DNA of 64,000 nucleotides from Colius striatus (lineage: Eukaryota > Chordata > Aves > Coliiformes > Coliidae), in NCBI RefSeq assembly GCF_028858725.1, contig NC_084759.1, positions 98,452,362-98,516,361 of the forward strand, given 5' to 3'. Below the pieces are notes generated by a model. It was not told the origin of the DNA and made no database searches. It worked only from the letters and a program-made list of their open reading frames with translations. The position numbers and the translations under genes are program-made. Shown in pieces: positions 51,601-62,034 of this stretch; the first letter of the stretch is position 1, and the number at the start of each line of letters is the position of its first letter.

Positions 51601-52191
51601 CCCAGACTTCTCAACTAAAATTCAGTCCTCCGAGTGACGTACTTATAAAGCAAAGATGATTCGCATTCACTGGCGATTAAAAACACTAACTTTAGTTTTC
51701 TAGCTCTAATGAAAAAGTGGGCAAGAAATTAACTATTTTTCTTGAAGACTTGCTTCCCTACTGGATAATTAAACAGATGCTGATTTTTGAAGATTCACCA
51801 AGGTATACGCAATAAAAAGCAGCTCTTCCCTTTTTCACCCTGCTCCAAAGTCGCAATACTGCCTGATTTTCCTCGAGCTGGAATGAAGATCTGGCACATT
51901 TCCAAACAACATCAACATCATTTTCTGTATCAATCAGCTATTGACACATTAATTTCAGTGTATTAGTGTCATGGTTTGGCCCAGCTAGCACAACAGCACC
52001 ACGACAGTTTCTCGCTCGATGCCCCCATTCACCCCCACCCTCGTTAAGATGGCGGAGGATCCAGTGAAATGGGAGTAAAAAGATAAGCAAGATTGTTGTG
52101 GATTGAGACAAGGGCAGGGAGGGCTCGCTGCCAATTATGGTTCTGGGCAAAACAGACTCTAGTACTTGACTTAGAGAGGAAAGTAGGAAAG

Positions 52192-52197
52192 TTTATT
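52192..52197 (-). terminator. LTR poly(A) signal in sense with GABPA (copy C)
   Basis: AATAAA on the GABPA sense strand lies directly after a splice-acceptor-like tract (CTGTTCTGTTTCTTGTAG). It sits between the last two GABPA coding exons, so it could end transcripts early. Confidence 0.5.
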
Positions 52198-52264
52198 CTA
52201 CAAGAAACAGAACAGAATAAAAGCAAAAAGGGAGTAGGATGATGAGAAAATTACAACCAGCACT

Positions 52265-53041
52265 TTAAGATCTCCCTCCCCCATCCCTCCTTTCTTCCCG
52301 GGCCCAGCTCACTGCTCCCGATATCTCTACCTCCTCCCCCCGCAACAGCTCAGGGGGGCAGGGAGTGGGGGATGTGGTCAGTCTCTCACAGATGGGCTCT
52401 GCCGCTTCTGTCTTCTCAGATGAGGACGACTCCTGGCATTCTTCCCCTGCTCCAACACGGGGTTCCTCCCCCGGGACACAGTCCTTAACAAACTTCTCTG
52501 GTGTGGGTTGTTCCCAGCAGCTGCGGCTTCTGCCGATACAGGTTCCCTCACACGGGACACAGTCCTTGGTGAATATCTCTGACGTGGATTCTTCACCGCG
52601 GTTGCAGTTTCTGCAGTTGCAAGGTCCCTCTCTCGGGACAAGGCCTCTTCTGGGCATAAGTTTAATGAGCTGCTTTGTCATGGGTTCCTCCCCACAGCTG
52701 CAGCTGTGGATATTGGGTCCCTTCCTCGGGACAGGGCCTGCTCCGGCCATAGTGATAAAGGGCCCCTCCTTCGGGACAAGGCCTCCTCCGGCCAAAATCA
52801 CTGTCCCTGGCTCGGGGCCTTTAATGAAGTGAATCGCTGCCCCTGGTCCGGGGTCAGCTTTAGCAAAATGAGTCTCTGCCCCTGATGCGGGCTCATTATC
52901 AAAATGAGTCTCTCCCGCTGATGTGGGGTCTTTAAAGAAATGAAAATAAATCTCAGCTTCACCAGTTCTCTCCATAGAATGCAGGGGAGTCTCTGCTCCA
53001 GCACACCTCCTCCCTTTCATCACTGACCTTGGAGTCCGCAT
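52265..53041 (-). CDS. Open reading frame inside LTR copy C (258 codons, function unknown)
   Basis: I do not recognise the product. From the ATG at 53041 the frame has a basic start (RTPRSV, KGRRC). Next come three to four degenerate repeats of about 12 residues, with the theme DPxxGxExHF, between 52945 and 52800. Then follow several repeats of about 28 residues, with VPREGPC, a Cys cluster (CNCRNCNRG) and a TxEIFTKDC-like end. An acidic/Ser-rich tail and the end ERRDGGGRS close it. Seen against copy A (190 codons), all differences in length are multiples of three and the frame is otherwise the same. There is no signal peptide, membrane helix or known retroviral domain. Real coding use or a chance product of repeat structure are both possible. 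Confidence 0.4.
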   Translation of the reverse strand: MRTPRSVMKGRRCAGAETPLHSMERTGEAEIYFHFFKDPTSAGETHFDNEPASGAETHFAKADPGPGAAIHFIKGPEPGTVILAGGGLVPKEGPFITMAGAGPVPRKGPNIHSCSCGEEPMTKQLIKLMPRRGLVPREGPCNCRNCNRGEESTSEIFTKDCVPCEGTCIGRSRSCWEQPTPEKFVKDCVPGEEPRVGAGEECQESSSSEKTEAAEPICERLTTSPTPCPPELLRGEEVEISGAVSWAREERRDGGGRS

Positions 53042-53787
53042 GGTTGTTTCTCTCACTGTTCCTACTCCTTGCACCACCACCAGCCAGAAGAAGAGAAGAA
53101 GGGGCAGAAGAAGGAAAAGAAGATGGAGGAAGACATCTCCCCTTCCGGCTTCTTCTTAAAAAGTGATCGTGGAGGCGTCTAATTGGCTCAGCCCCAGAAG
53201 TGAGCCTTTTCTGAGCTGGGGAGAGTTGTGAGCAACTTCTTGCAGGAGCCATCTTTGCAGCCCCTTCCCCCATACCAGAAAAGGCTGTCATGTCAAACCA
53301 TGACAATTAGTGAACAAAGCGTATTACTGTTTCTATTTCAATAAAACTTTCGTTTGACAACAGTGTTTACCATGGGGGGAAGAAAGAGACATTCAATATC
53401 ACGTCAGACATTTAAGTGTCAGAAAACATGTCAGTATTGATGCAGCTGCCAAAATGGCAATATTTTGAGTGGTGTGATTTTTGTAATTCTGTGACTAAAA
53501 TACAAAACTTCTCTAAGAGTAATTTATGCAAACTACTGTGAAGACAACTGTTTAACATCCCAGCGATAAGAACATTATTTTCGAGTTCTTCTGCTGCCTT
53601 TGAGATCTTCTGTGGAGTTTGTTGACAAAACCCCAAAAACATTAGCATCATTTACAATATTTTGATCTTCCAGAAGTTTTTCACATCTACCTTTAGGACA
53701 AAAATGGAGAGATTCACAAAACCAGGCCAGAAATCTGGTATTGCAACAATACAAGTTGGGGAGCAGCTCTACTGGAAAGGCCCTGCT

Positions 53788-53853
53788 TTGAAGCAGGTTG
53801 GACTAGAGACCTCCTGAGGCCCTTCCTACCTAAGAGATTCTGTGATCCTATGA
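53788..53853 (+). mobile_element. CR1 LINE, 3' tail fragment
   Basis: GAAGCAGGTTGGACTAGAGA, followed by CTGAGGCCCTTCCTACC and a GATTCTGTGATCCTATG tail, is the extreme 3' end of a CR1. Only about 65 bp can be recognised; some preceding sequence (from about 53760) may belong to it. It lies antisense to GABPA. Confidence 0.75.
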
Positions 53854-54931
53854 AAAAAGTAACATTCTAATTTAATATCCAAATAATGCAAGAACAGCAA
53901 TACAAGACCAGACAAAAAGATCTATCTAGAACAAGATGTGGATGCCAGTAGACCAAAAGCAGATGTCCAAGGGAAAGCAGGAAAGTAGAGTAAGCATATA
54001 ATGATGCTTTTCCTTGCTTTCAATGATCTGTGGCTCAGAAACATCCAGAAGTTGCAACTTGCTGTACTTAATATCTTAAAATCGCTTAAATAATTTGTGG
54101 GCTTAGGCAATAAATAACTTTCTTGAAAACTATTCAAGAGAAATAGCTGTAACTATATAAACATAAGAAATTAAAAGTTCAGTCTTAATGATTTCAGAGA
54201 ATAAATGAATGAATTCTCAAAGGATTCCAGAGGTCGAAATAACCAGGGGGAAGAGAGTCTAAAATTCAGGTACTTGCATTTTTGCCTCTCCTCAACCACA
54301 TCACCTACAATTCAATAACACAAGTCCCTTTTACCAATCTACAAACTACAAAATCATAACGGAATGAAAACAGCCTGAAACACTTCCATTTGAATTCTGA
54401 AAAAGTTTTGTTACATTCTAGCCATTATGTAAGTATAGAAAAGTACTTACTGCTTTAAACCATAACTAGAGCAAGAGGAACACAATCAAACAGTAAAATA
54501 TAAAAAAAAGCAGTAACTCAGAATATTCATATATTTCTGCATCTTTCACCAATAATTAACATTATTTAGCACACCACTGAAAAAGTAAATGCTGAAGATA
54601 CGTTAAGAAGAAATGTATTTCCAAAAGCAAGCTACCCAAATTAACACATCACTGATCAATAATCTGTAAAAAAGAAAACATTTTTCCAAATGTTCAAGAA
54701 GTTATTGTACTAGCTTCTTTAAAAAAGAAAAGAAAATCCAGAAAAAAAATCCCAATAAATACCTTGCCCATGAGACTAGTACTAGGGCTGATCGGAAGAA
54801 GTAGCTCCAGAGAATGTGTTTACTCCTTCACTAAAAGAAAAGCTGCAAGTCTTGCATTATGATAGTTAAAAATAAAGTAGCCAAGCAGAAGCAAATGACT
54901 TCACATATGATCAGGTCTTAAAATTTCTTAC

Positions 54932-55124
54932 CTCAAAGCCCGACTGAGTTTCTCATAGTTCATTGTGGGTTTGTTTTTGCGCTGTCCCCATTTTTGTGCA
55001 ACCAGTTCGGGTTGATTCAATTTAAACTCTCCTTCATCACCGACCCAAGAAATACAGTCCCGAGCATCTTTGTCAGTGAGAAGTTCTAATAAAAACTGCC
55101 ACAACTGGATCTGGCCATTGTTTC
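54932..55124 (-). CDS. GABPA: GA-binding protein alpha chain, ETS-domain exon
   Basis: This 193-bp exon has acceptor TTTCAACAG and donor GAG/GTAAG. After completing a split Gly codon it reads [20 protein letters not shown] and on to [11 protein letters not shown], then AG of a split Arg. This is the first and larger part of the ETS winged helix-turn-helix domain, including the hydrophobic Trp repeat (LWQF, ISWVG, KWGQ) and most of recognition helix 3 ([11 protein letters not shown]). It binds the GGAA core in promoters of, for example, nuclear-encoded mitochondrial genes. It agrees with the human protein at every residue I can compare from memory. Confidence 0.98.
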
Positions 55125-56046
55125 CTGTTGAAACAGGAACAATAAATTACATTTCAGTTAGTCCTTTTATCTTCCTCTCATAGCTAAAAATTTTCAACCA
55201 ACATATTAGAGCAGACTAACATAGAATACAAGGAACACCAGCACTTAATTACTTTCTTCTAATTCTCATTGAGATACAGATAGCAGACCTTATGTCTAAA
55301 GGGAGAAACAGCGTATTCCTCACTGATATCACGTGATAAAATTTTGGCCTAAGAATCCTGCATGACATCAAAATAGACTTTTATAGAGAGTTTTAAGTAA
55401 ATAAAAATTCAACGGAAAGGAGAGAAAATGATTTAAGAGAAAAATTCACAAAGCAAGAAAAAAAAAGATGAAGAAATTGAGACAAGTTATTAATAATCAA
55501 AAAGCATGTACTAATGGCAGTAATTCCAAAAAGAAACTGCAGATTTAGTGTGCAGTATTCCAGAAGGTGTATGCATTTAACAAAACAAGAAATTCAAAGT
55601 CACCAAATTTGGGGGTTGGGGTGGGGAGCAGGAGGGAAACAAGTGGAGCAAGTAGTAGCTAGGTTAGACTGCTACAACATACAGTTTATTTTCTCCTCTT
55701 TCTGTAAATGGAAAATGGAAAGGAGTGAAAAGCTTCAATAAATGCAGTGTAGTGATTTGAAATGACAGACTGTTCAGCTATAGGAAGAGAAACAATTTTA
55801 TGCATTTCATTTACTGTAGGACTCGAAAGCTGTGGCACCATGTTAACAAGGTGCCTGCAGGAGCCAACCAACCTGCCAGGTCTGCACGTGCTTCCACTAT
55901 ATTTTGTAGCTACAGTCCCTTCTGCACCACAAGGACTTATATAAACCTTGCATTCGGAGTGACAAAGATGTGTTCCACAAATCTGTAATTCAAATTAACG
56001 AGTAAGCCTTCACTGCATTTGTATTTAGAAACGATGGAGACGATAC
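55125..56046 (-). other. GABPA: GABPA intron
   Basis: This 0.9-kb intron lies between the linker exon and the first ETS exon, with donor GTATC and acceptor CAG. Nothing else is recognisable in it. Confidence 0.9.
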
Positions 56047-56187
56047 CTGTTCTGTTCCCGGGGGAGCTTCTGTCTTCCCCAGAGATCCTTGGAGCTCTCT
56101 GTACTTTAGCTGCTTTTGCACTGCTGTTTATTACTTTAATGGTGGTTGGGGTGGCAGGCTGTACAGATGCTGGAATAATCTGCACAG
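56047..56187 (-). CDS. GABPA: GA-binding protein alpha chain, linker exon between Pointed and ETS domains
   Basis: This 141-bp exon has acceptor GCTTTACAG and donor ACAG/GTATC. After finishing a split Pro codon it reads VQIIPASVQPATPTTIKVIN and on to RAPRISGEDRSSPGNRT, then the G of a split Gly. It encodes the flexible, basic and Ser-rich linker preceding the ETS domain. It differs from human, as I remember it, by Pro for Ser in PASVQ(S/P)ATP. No known domain lies here. Confidence 0.95.
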
Positions 56188-57237
56188 CTGTAAAGCAGAG
56201 AATATTGCAGAACATCAATTATAGATTGCTGGCACAGAAATAGGCATATATAATTTATTACCCATATTAGCATAACATGTAGGAGCTAGTTTTTTGCTTT
56301 GCTGAAAAGACACACTGTGTAAGTCACATTGCTAGGAATAATTTAAACCCTTTTTACTTCTTACAGTAGAAACTCTGGTTTTAGACCCTTAGAGAGATGC
56401 CACATTACAGATAAAACATCAGCTTTAGTTTACTATCATGTGTATTACGTGTCTCCATTAAAAAAACCCCAACACTCTCATGTCTTTGTTTTCATCTTCA
56501 TGCTAGTCTCCTATAATCCATCATAATGCATTTTCCTTGGCAGTTGCTGTACAATTCTCCTTACCTGCTATTCAAATGGCAACTAAATACTCTTCTATTG
56601 TAATGGCACAAGAGGATGCAAATTGCCCTACTATAGATGGCTTTAACTAGAAACAAACCCAAGATTTACTAACACAGTCTATTCGTTTAACATATAAGCT
56701 GCTTACAAGTCTTCTGCAAACGGAATCATTTTAATAATTGATGACACTGCTTCAGCTGCAAGAATGAGTTTCAAATAACTGGGAAGTTACTTTAAGGTAT
56801 TTTTTCTAGTATAGGTCTCTAAGCAAGTCCTCTCTTCTACACCTCTTTTCAGTTTTTGGGAATGCTTTCTTTTGAAATCATAACATTTTAATATATCTAT
56901 TCACTAATGCAATACATAACCTAAAAAAGCAGAACTCAAGACCTCATATATGTACCCCAGACAGCTTACTTCTAGAGACTGAAAAACCTACCACCCACAA
57001 CGAAAGTTAAAAAGGTTAGTAGTTCAGGTCATACACCACCTTCCAGCCAATAACAAAGTATCGAGAAAGCCAGCATTTTGCTTTTAAGTTTTAAATACAT
57101 TTTCCTCCACTTACCACGGAAAACTACTATCTCCAGTGATTTTCTAAGTGTTATACTATTCTAGCACTGAAGCAAAGTACAGTGCTAAACCTGCAAACAG
57201 TTAATTATGTGAATTAACTGCTGGCAGAAGTACTTAC
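56188..57237 (-). other. GABPA: GABPA intron
   Basis: This 1.05-kb AT-rich intron has donor GTAAGT (57237 downward). No repeat or other feature was recognised. Confidence 0.9.
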
Positions 57238-57294
57238 GCTGATCAATAGTCACAGTTGCTATTTCTCCAGAGTGTTCTTGGCTAGCCAACACAT
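57238..57294 (-). CDS. GABPA: GA-binding protein alpha chain, small 57-bp exon after the Pointed domain
   Basis: The exon is flanked by TTTTGCAG and AGC/GTAAGT. It reads VLASQEHSGEIATVTIDQ in frame, with split Tyr and Pro codons at its ends. The phases fit both neighbouring exons. Compared with human, the ends (VLASQE and VTIDQP) agree but the middle differs and is one residue longer, so this is the most divergent stretch of the protein in this window. The exon is too short and too divergent to find by similarity alone; it is placed by splice sites and phase. Confidence 0.92.
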
Positions 57295-58110
57295 CTGCAA
57301 AACAGGAAGGAAAAAAAAGCTTTCTTTTAAACCACAAATTTCAAGTCACCTGAAGATCAAAAACTTTTATATTTGCAGATTAATTGCAATTCTCTTGCAA
57401 AACTTTCTGTTTGCAAGAGACGTGCATAGCTCCTGGTCTTGCAAGCACAGACACATTCAATGTCTGTCGTTCAGTCTTTAGAAATAGGGATGTAAAGGGT
57501 TAATTTCAAGGTTTCTCATGCATTGTCCATCCCCTAAATCCTTTAGGTATATCATGTAAAGATGGAAATAGTTTTTAGTCTGCCAGTTACAGACAAGCAT
57601 GGTAAACCTGAACTGCACATACACACAATTGTATTATACACCTACAATGCAACACTTATAGGTTGTGTTGTGTACAAATCTAAGGACTTCATTGGCTATG
57701 CATAATAATCTTCACTTCTACATGACAGAGAGGTGTACGTTAAATAACTCACAATCAATATTTAATTACAAAACTGTCAAATTCAGGAGATGCACAAACT
57801 AAAAATCTTTATTAAAACAAACGAGTGATCATCAGTCACTATTTCCTCCCTATTAGTTACAAAGTTAGATAAAAGATGGGCAACAGTGTTAGGCTGCAGA
57901 CATGTTTCATAACAGCAGGGATTCTCACTAATATCCCCTGCTATCCTGCACTGAAGCCCTCATTTTTTACTGACATTATTAAACAGACAAAACTCAGCTG
58001 CTCACAATCGGTTTCATCTTTGAAGAAATGCACCCCCCCCCCCAAAAAAAAAAAAAAAAGGAGTGGGGAGAGGGAGTAACTACAATCAGGTACAGAAAAA
58101 TCTGCCATAC
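57295..58110 (-). other. GABPA: GABPA intron
   Basis: This 0.8-kb intron has a C-run/A-run composite simple repeat near its 5' end (about 58031-58060 on the plus strand, eleven C followed by A). There is nothing else. Confidence 0.9.
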
Positions 58111-58305
58111 ACTTTCGAAGCAGCTCCAAATGGCTCCAGAGGATCTCTCCCCGTGGGACGCGCTGGAAAAAGTCTTCTTGACTGAGGCTGCAGAGCTCCC
58201 GCCCAGGCATGCTGAGACCATTGAGGTCTATGTCAGTCATGCTGAACTCCTTCATCACCCACACCACCCAGTGGAGCACCTGGTCTGTTGACCACTGCAC
58301 TGGGT
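58111..58305 (-). CDS. GABPA: GA-binding protein alpha chain, Pointed (PNT/SAM) domain exon
   Basis: This 195-bp exon has acceptor TTTTTTCCCAG and donor AAGT/GTATGG. It encodes PVQWSTDQVLHWVVWVMKEF and on to ILWSHLELLRK, the bulk of the Pointed domain, a helical SAM-like protein-interaction module of ETS factors. The landmark residues W-S-x-x-x-V-x-x-W and GRELCSLxQEDFFxRVP are kept. A short segment differs from human (DIDLNGLSMPG in place of DIDLTTLNISG, from memory), in a loop known to vary. Confidence 0.97.
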
Positions 58306-59789
58306 CTGGGAAAAAACATGGACAAAAAGGCACATCATCATCTACTGCACAGTTCCTCCTCACTGAGGACACAGAGACAGTCTTTACTGTAACCAACACC
58401 AACGATGACCCACAGCAGAAAGCAAGCATAACCCAGAGCTCATTTCTTGCTAAGACCTTTTCTGAAGATCTTTTGAAAAATTTTATTTAGGGGATTCTTT
58501 TTAAAAGCAGTACTAGTGTGAACAAGCTAGAAAGAGGATGAGTAAATCTAAGCATCATCTTCAAAACCGTTAATGTCATATGCAATATATTAAAACATGT
58601 CAATGAGTACAAACTGGAAACACAAACTAAGGCACTGATATTTACTTCCACTGTCTCAAGGGCAAAAACCAGGAGCGGAACAATTTATGTACTTCTCAAT
58701 TGCTATATCCCAAACAGATGTCACTTTGACAAGTTTTTGTTTCAACAATTAAAAATTCCATTTTGCTTACCAAAGGACAGTAACATGATGCCATTTTCAC
58801 TGCTGCTAGCTAAAACCAGGCAATGTAATCCTTTGGGAAAACATTGCTTTAGTTATCAAAAATACATTCAAAGTATTGGCAAGCTACATCTCCTGCAAAG
58901 ACCTGTGACTGCACTGGATTTCTTAACACTACCAAATATCTCACTTTACAAATACATTCCAGTTTTGCAGTCTGCTTAGATACTACAGCTTTGTGTGCTG
59001 AATATGCCTCAAGAGTACATGGCTGTGCTGCTATTCAATGAGACCTGGATGGGCTGGAGAGTTTGGTGGGGAGAAATATGAAATTCAACAAGGGCAAGTG
59101 TAGAGTGTTGCATCTGGGAAATAACAACCCCATGTACCAGTACAGATTGGGGAATGAACTCTTGGAGAGTACTGTAGGGGAAAGGGACCTGGGGATCCCA
59201 TGAGCCAGCAGTGTGCGCTTGTGGGAAACTGCTAAGTAACATTAATTCAAAAGATGTGATGATCTACTAGGATACTTACATTTAGTTCTGAATCATCTTT
59301 TTCCGGTATGTTGAAGTATGGCTTTCCAAGCAAAATCTAATTTAAACACCACACTCAGCATCCTACAACCTATGAACAACTTGCTTCACTGTCTTTAGAG
59401 GCAACCCCCACCAAGTACTGAGTCCAGTTCAAACTCAGACACACATAAAAAGCTTTATCACTAACACACACATTTTTAAGGAGAGGAGAACGAATAAAAC
59501 TGCTTTCTAAAAACTGCAATGGCAAGAAGGTTATGGAACTAAAAGCATTATTTTAATTCAACTACTACAAACATTGACTGTACTTCTCTTCAGTCTTTTT
59601 CTTACACAAATATTTGCCCTGTACTTACCCATACCACAGGAAGCCTTCTCTGAGGTACTGGAGCACTTCAATTATATAACCAAAACTAATTATCATTTAT
59701 GGAAAACACCAATCCTCCAAACAAGAAAACCCAGCCACTACCCAAACACATGCACGTGCACACACACACAGAGAGCCGTGTGTTATTAC
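58306..59789 (-). other. GABPA: GABPA intron with a CR1 body fragment
   Basis: This 1.5-kb intron has donor GTAATA. Apart from the CR1 fragment at 59035-59226 and a short (CA)n-type tract next to the donor (about 59755-59770), nothing is recognisable. Confidence 0.9.
59035..59226 (+). mobile_element. CR1 LINE, internal fragment from the end of the reverse transcriptase frame
   Basis: GAGACCTGGATGGGCTGGAG, TTCAACAAGGGCAAGTGTAG, TGCATCTGGGAAATAACAAC, AAAGGGACCTGGGGATCC and CATGAGCCAGCAGTGTGC follow the CR1 segment just upstream of its 3'UTR, with a small internal deletion near 59195. It lacks the 3' tail, so this is an internal remnant. It lies antisense to GABPA. Confidence 0.85.
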
Positions 59790-60035
59790 CGTAGGGTATC
59801 CCAAGACGCTCCTGCTCCTTTCGGTAGCCTTCCAATGCTGCAGCCCATCGTGTCACTTGCTCAGATGTTTCATCTGAAATTGTTGTAATATGTTTTGTTC
59901 CATCCAAAGTTATCACTTGAGCTTCCTCAACAAGATGTGCTTCAGCCTCTGCATGATGAGCATCTGGATCAATCACTACTTCCACAGTTTCCACAGGCTT
60001 CACAATTTCAAGGATGTTTAACTTGGGCTCTATCC
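59790..60035 (-). CDS. GABPA: GA-binding protein alpha chain, exon linking the OST and Pointed domains
   Basis: This 246-bp exon has acceptor TTCTGTACCTAG and donor TACG/GTAATA. It encodes IEPKLNILEIVKPVETVEVV through the acidic HLVEEAQVITLDGTKHITTI segment to RWAAALEGYRKEQERLGIPY. The first part completes the N-terminal ubiquitin-like OST domain, the middle is an acidic, potentially transactivating stretch, and the last part leads into the Pointed domain. Human differences from memory are few (VET for ADT, AEAEA for AESEA). Confidence 0.97.
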
Positions 60036-62034
60036 CTAGGTACAGAAAGAACAAATATAAAGATAGCAATGCAAATATGACAAAAATGTTGGTTTTAAAG
60101 CTTTCTGATTATTAGGTGTTACCATACTTAGGAAAGAAGCATTTCACAAAAGCATCACCAAAATTCTGCAAGTGTCCTAAATTAGAATGACATATTCTTT
60201 AATACTGTATATATTTTAGCAAGGTGATCACAAAGCTGTCTCTCTTTCCCTTCTCAGTATTACAGTCTCCTATTTAGGTGATCCATTTCAAATACCTTGA
60301 ACAGAATGTTCATCATGTGCGCAAAAAGAACACATATTTTGGTTTCTAAGAAAGATACTCAAATAAAGAAAGAAAGTAAACAAAAAACCTCCACCAGAAC
60401 AAGCATCTTTGCTGCAGCCAAGAGGCATTTCTTTCAGCCTTTACAGTATTTCCCTGATATCTTTGGGGTCTACAGATATTTTCTTTCAGTACTCTACAAA
60501 AGGCAATGTGTTTAATGAAAAGTAAAAAGAAAAGTTGAAATTTCTTCATGTTTTAAGCTTCTTCAGCTATTCACATTTTGGTTTTAGATCTGTCATTTAA
60601 GCTACTATACCACGGTCGGAATATATGTCTGTATCTATTCTGTAGCAATAAAGAACACGTTCACTAATGCTACTAATGCTTTTTATCATCACCTTCTCTG
60701 TCCTCTTCTGAGAGGGCGTTTTGTCCAACTAGCACTTCACCAAATTTCTGACATTGTAGAGAAGATTTTTCTTGTCATTATAGTATGCTAAACAGAAAAA
60801 AAATCTCTCCATTTTTGTGACATATCATTTCTCTTATAACCACAACTAACAACCACATTTTTCAAGATGTTTATCAAACATATTTGCACATTAAAATATC
60901 ATTAAATTTCATTTTATTACAACTTGGGAAACCTTGATGAGTGTTGAGCACTTTACAGTAGGATTCACAGAACATCACATGGCCAGACTAACTTCGGTAC
61001 CTTGTGCCATAAGCAATCACTTTGTGTCCATCCCAGATAATCTACATTAAAACTCAATGTTAGACGTAGGGTCTGTAAGTGACAGTCTTGAAAGGTAAAA
61101 CCACAATCGGTTCACAGTTTTTAATGCAAAACAAATGGAGTACTAACCTGTAGTACCAGTAAGAACAAAGCAACTCTTTTTCAGACAGGAAACGCTACAA
61201 AGACTGTTAAGTACAATACACAACACTATGAAATTAAGGAAGTGAAAATAGATGTAGACAATCAATAAGTGGTTGATTAGAAGTGAACAGGAAGGAAAAA
61301 CTTACTTTAGAGAGTAAATGTTTTATCTAGGCCACCTAATATCAACATGCATAGCACAGGTAGATAGAAATGCTACTGGTTAAGATTCTGGTTTTGATCT
61401 TCAAAAAAGAAAGTAAAGAAAAAAAGCTTCTAGAGAAGAATAGTTCACTATTGCTCAACAAAATAATTCGCTGTCAAAAAACTACATGTCAAAAGAACTG
61501 TGAATCTACTGCTTTATCCATATTGCAAACATAGAGATCAAAGTGATAAGTCTCTGTGTAAAAATGTTGTGAAGTAACAGTCTGTCACCTATCCTACTGC
61601 AAGGCTAGACTAACATTAATTCATTGGATTTGTCTGCATCTCTTTCACACCTCTTCTTTTTTCCAGTATTCCCTAGACAGCACGTAATTTATGGAACATA
61701 ATGCAACAATATCACAGACTCCAGAAGTAAAAACTGGTACAAAAAGTACAAAAATTCAAGTACATAAGCTAGCAACACATATGCAGGTGTTGCCAGTACA
61801 AGCCCCTTCACTGCTAATTGTCTGAAGCTAGAGAATGTACTAGGGTTAAGACTGACTTACAGACAACGTGGCTTTTTTTCCTTGAAATGTCTAGTATTAA
61901 CCACAGCCAGAGAAAGGACATTAGTCAAACTGCTTCTTCAATCTAAATCAATGTTTCATTACACTTAGGAATTGTTCCTTTACAAACTAAAAATAGTAAA
62001 AGCCTCCGTTCAATAGACAGACATAACTGCTTAC
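60036..62034 (-). other. GABPA: GABPA intron
   Basis: This 2-kb AT-rich intron has donor GTAAGC. No repeat family, RNA gene or additional exon was recognised. Confidence 0.9.

Larger units (their letters stand above)
51967..53305 (-). mobile_element. LTR of the ERVL-like family, copy C, inside the last GABPA intron
   Basis: This 1339-bp unit is flanked by a perfect 5-bp duplication, ATTAG (51962-51966 and 53306-53310). Its ends are 12-bp perfect inverted repeats, TGTCATGGTTTG and CAAACCATGACA. It lies in the same orientation as GABPA. It keeps the CCAAT box (53186-53182), the TATA-like stretch near 53160, a 258-codon open frame (53041-52265) and a pyrimidine tract ending TTTCTTGTAG directly before AATAAA (52197-52192). 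It is 207 bp longer than copy A; 204 bp of this is extra repeat units inside the open frame. No internal retroviral genes adjoin it, so it is a solo LTR. Confidence 0.82.
50563..54931 (-). other. GABPA: Last GABPA intron
   Basis: This 4.4-kb intron has a GTAAG donor at 54931-54927 and an acceptor AG at 50564-50563. It contains a full-length sense-oriented LTR (51967-53305), a CR1 tail (53788-53853) and an A/C-only tract (51416-51600), all listed separately. Nothing else is recognisable. Confidence 0.9.

Noticed and set aside
52365..52832. 155-codon open frame on the plus strand antisense to the LTR frame
   Set aside because: It mirrors the repeat-rich coding frame of the LTR on the other strand. 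A comparable antisense frame appears in copy A as expected from repeat structure, so it is a shadow.
57941..58429. 162-codon open frame around the GABPA Pointed exon
   Set aside because: Only its middle (58111-58305) is exon; the frame reads through both splice sites into intron sequence.
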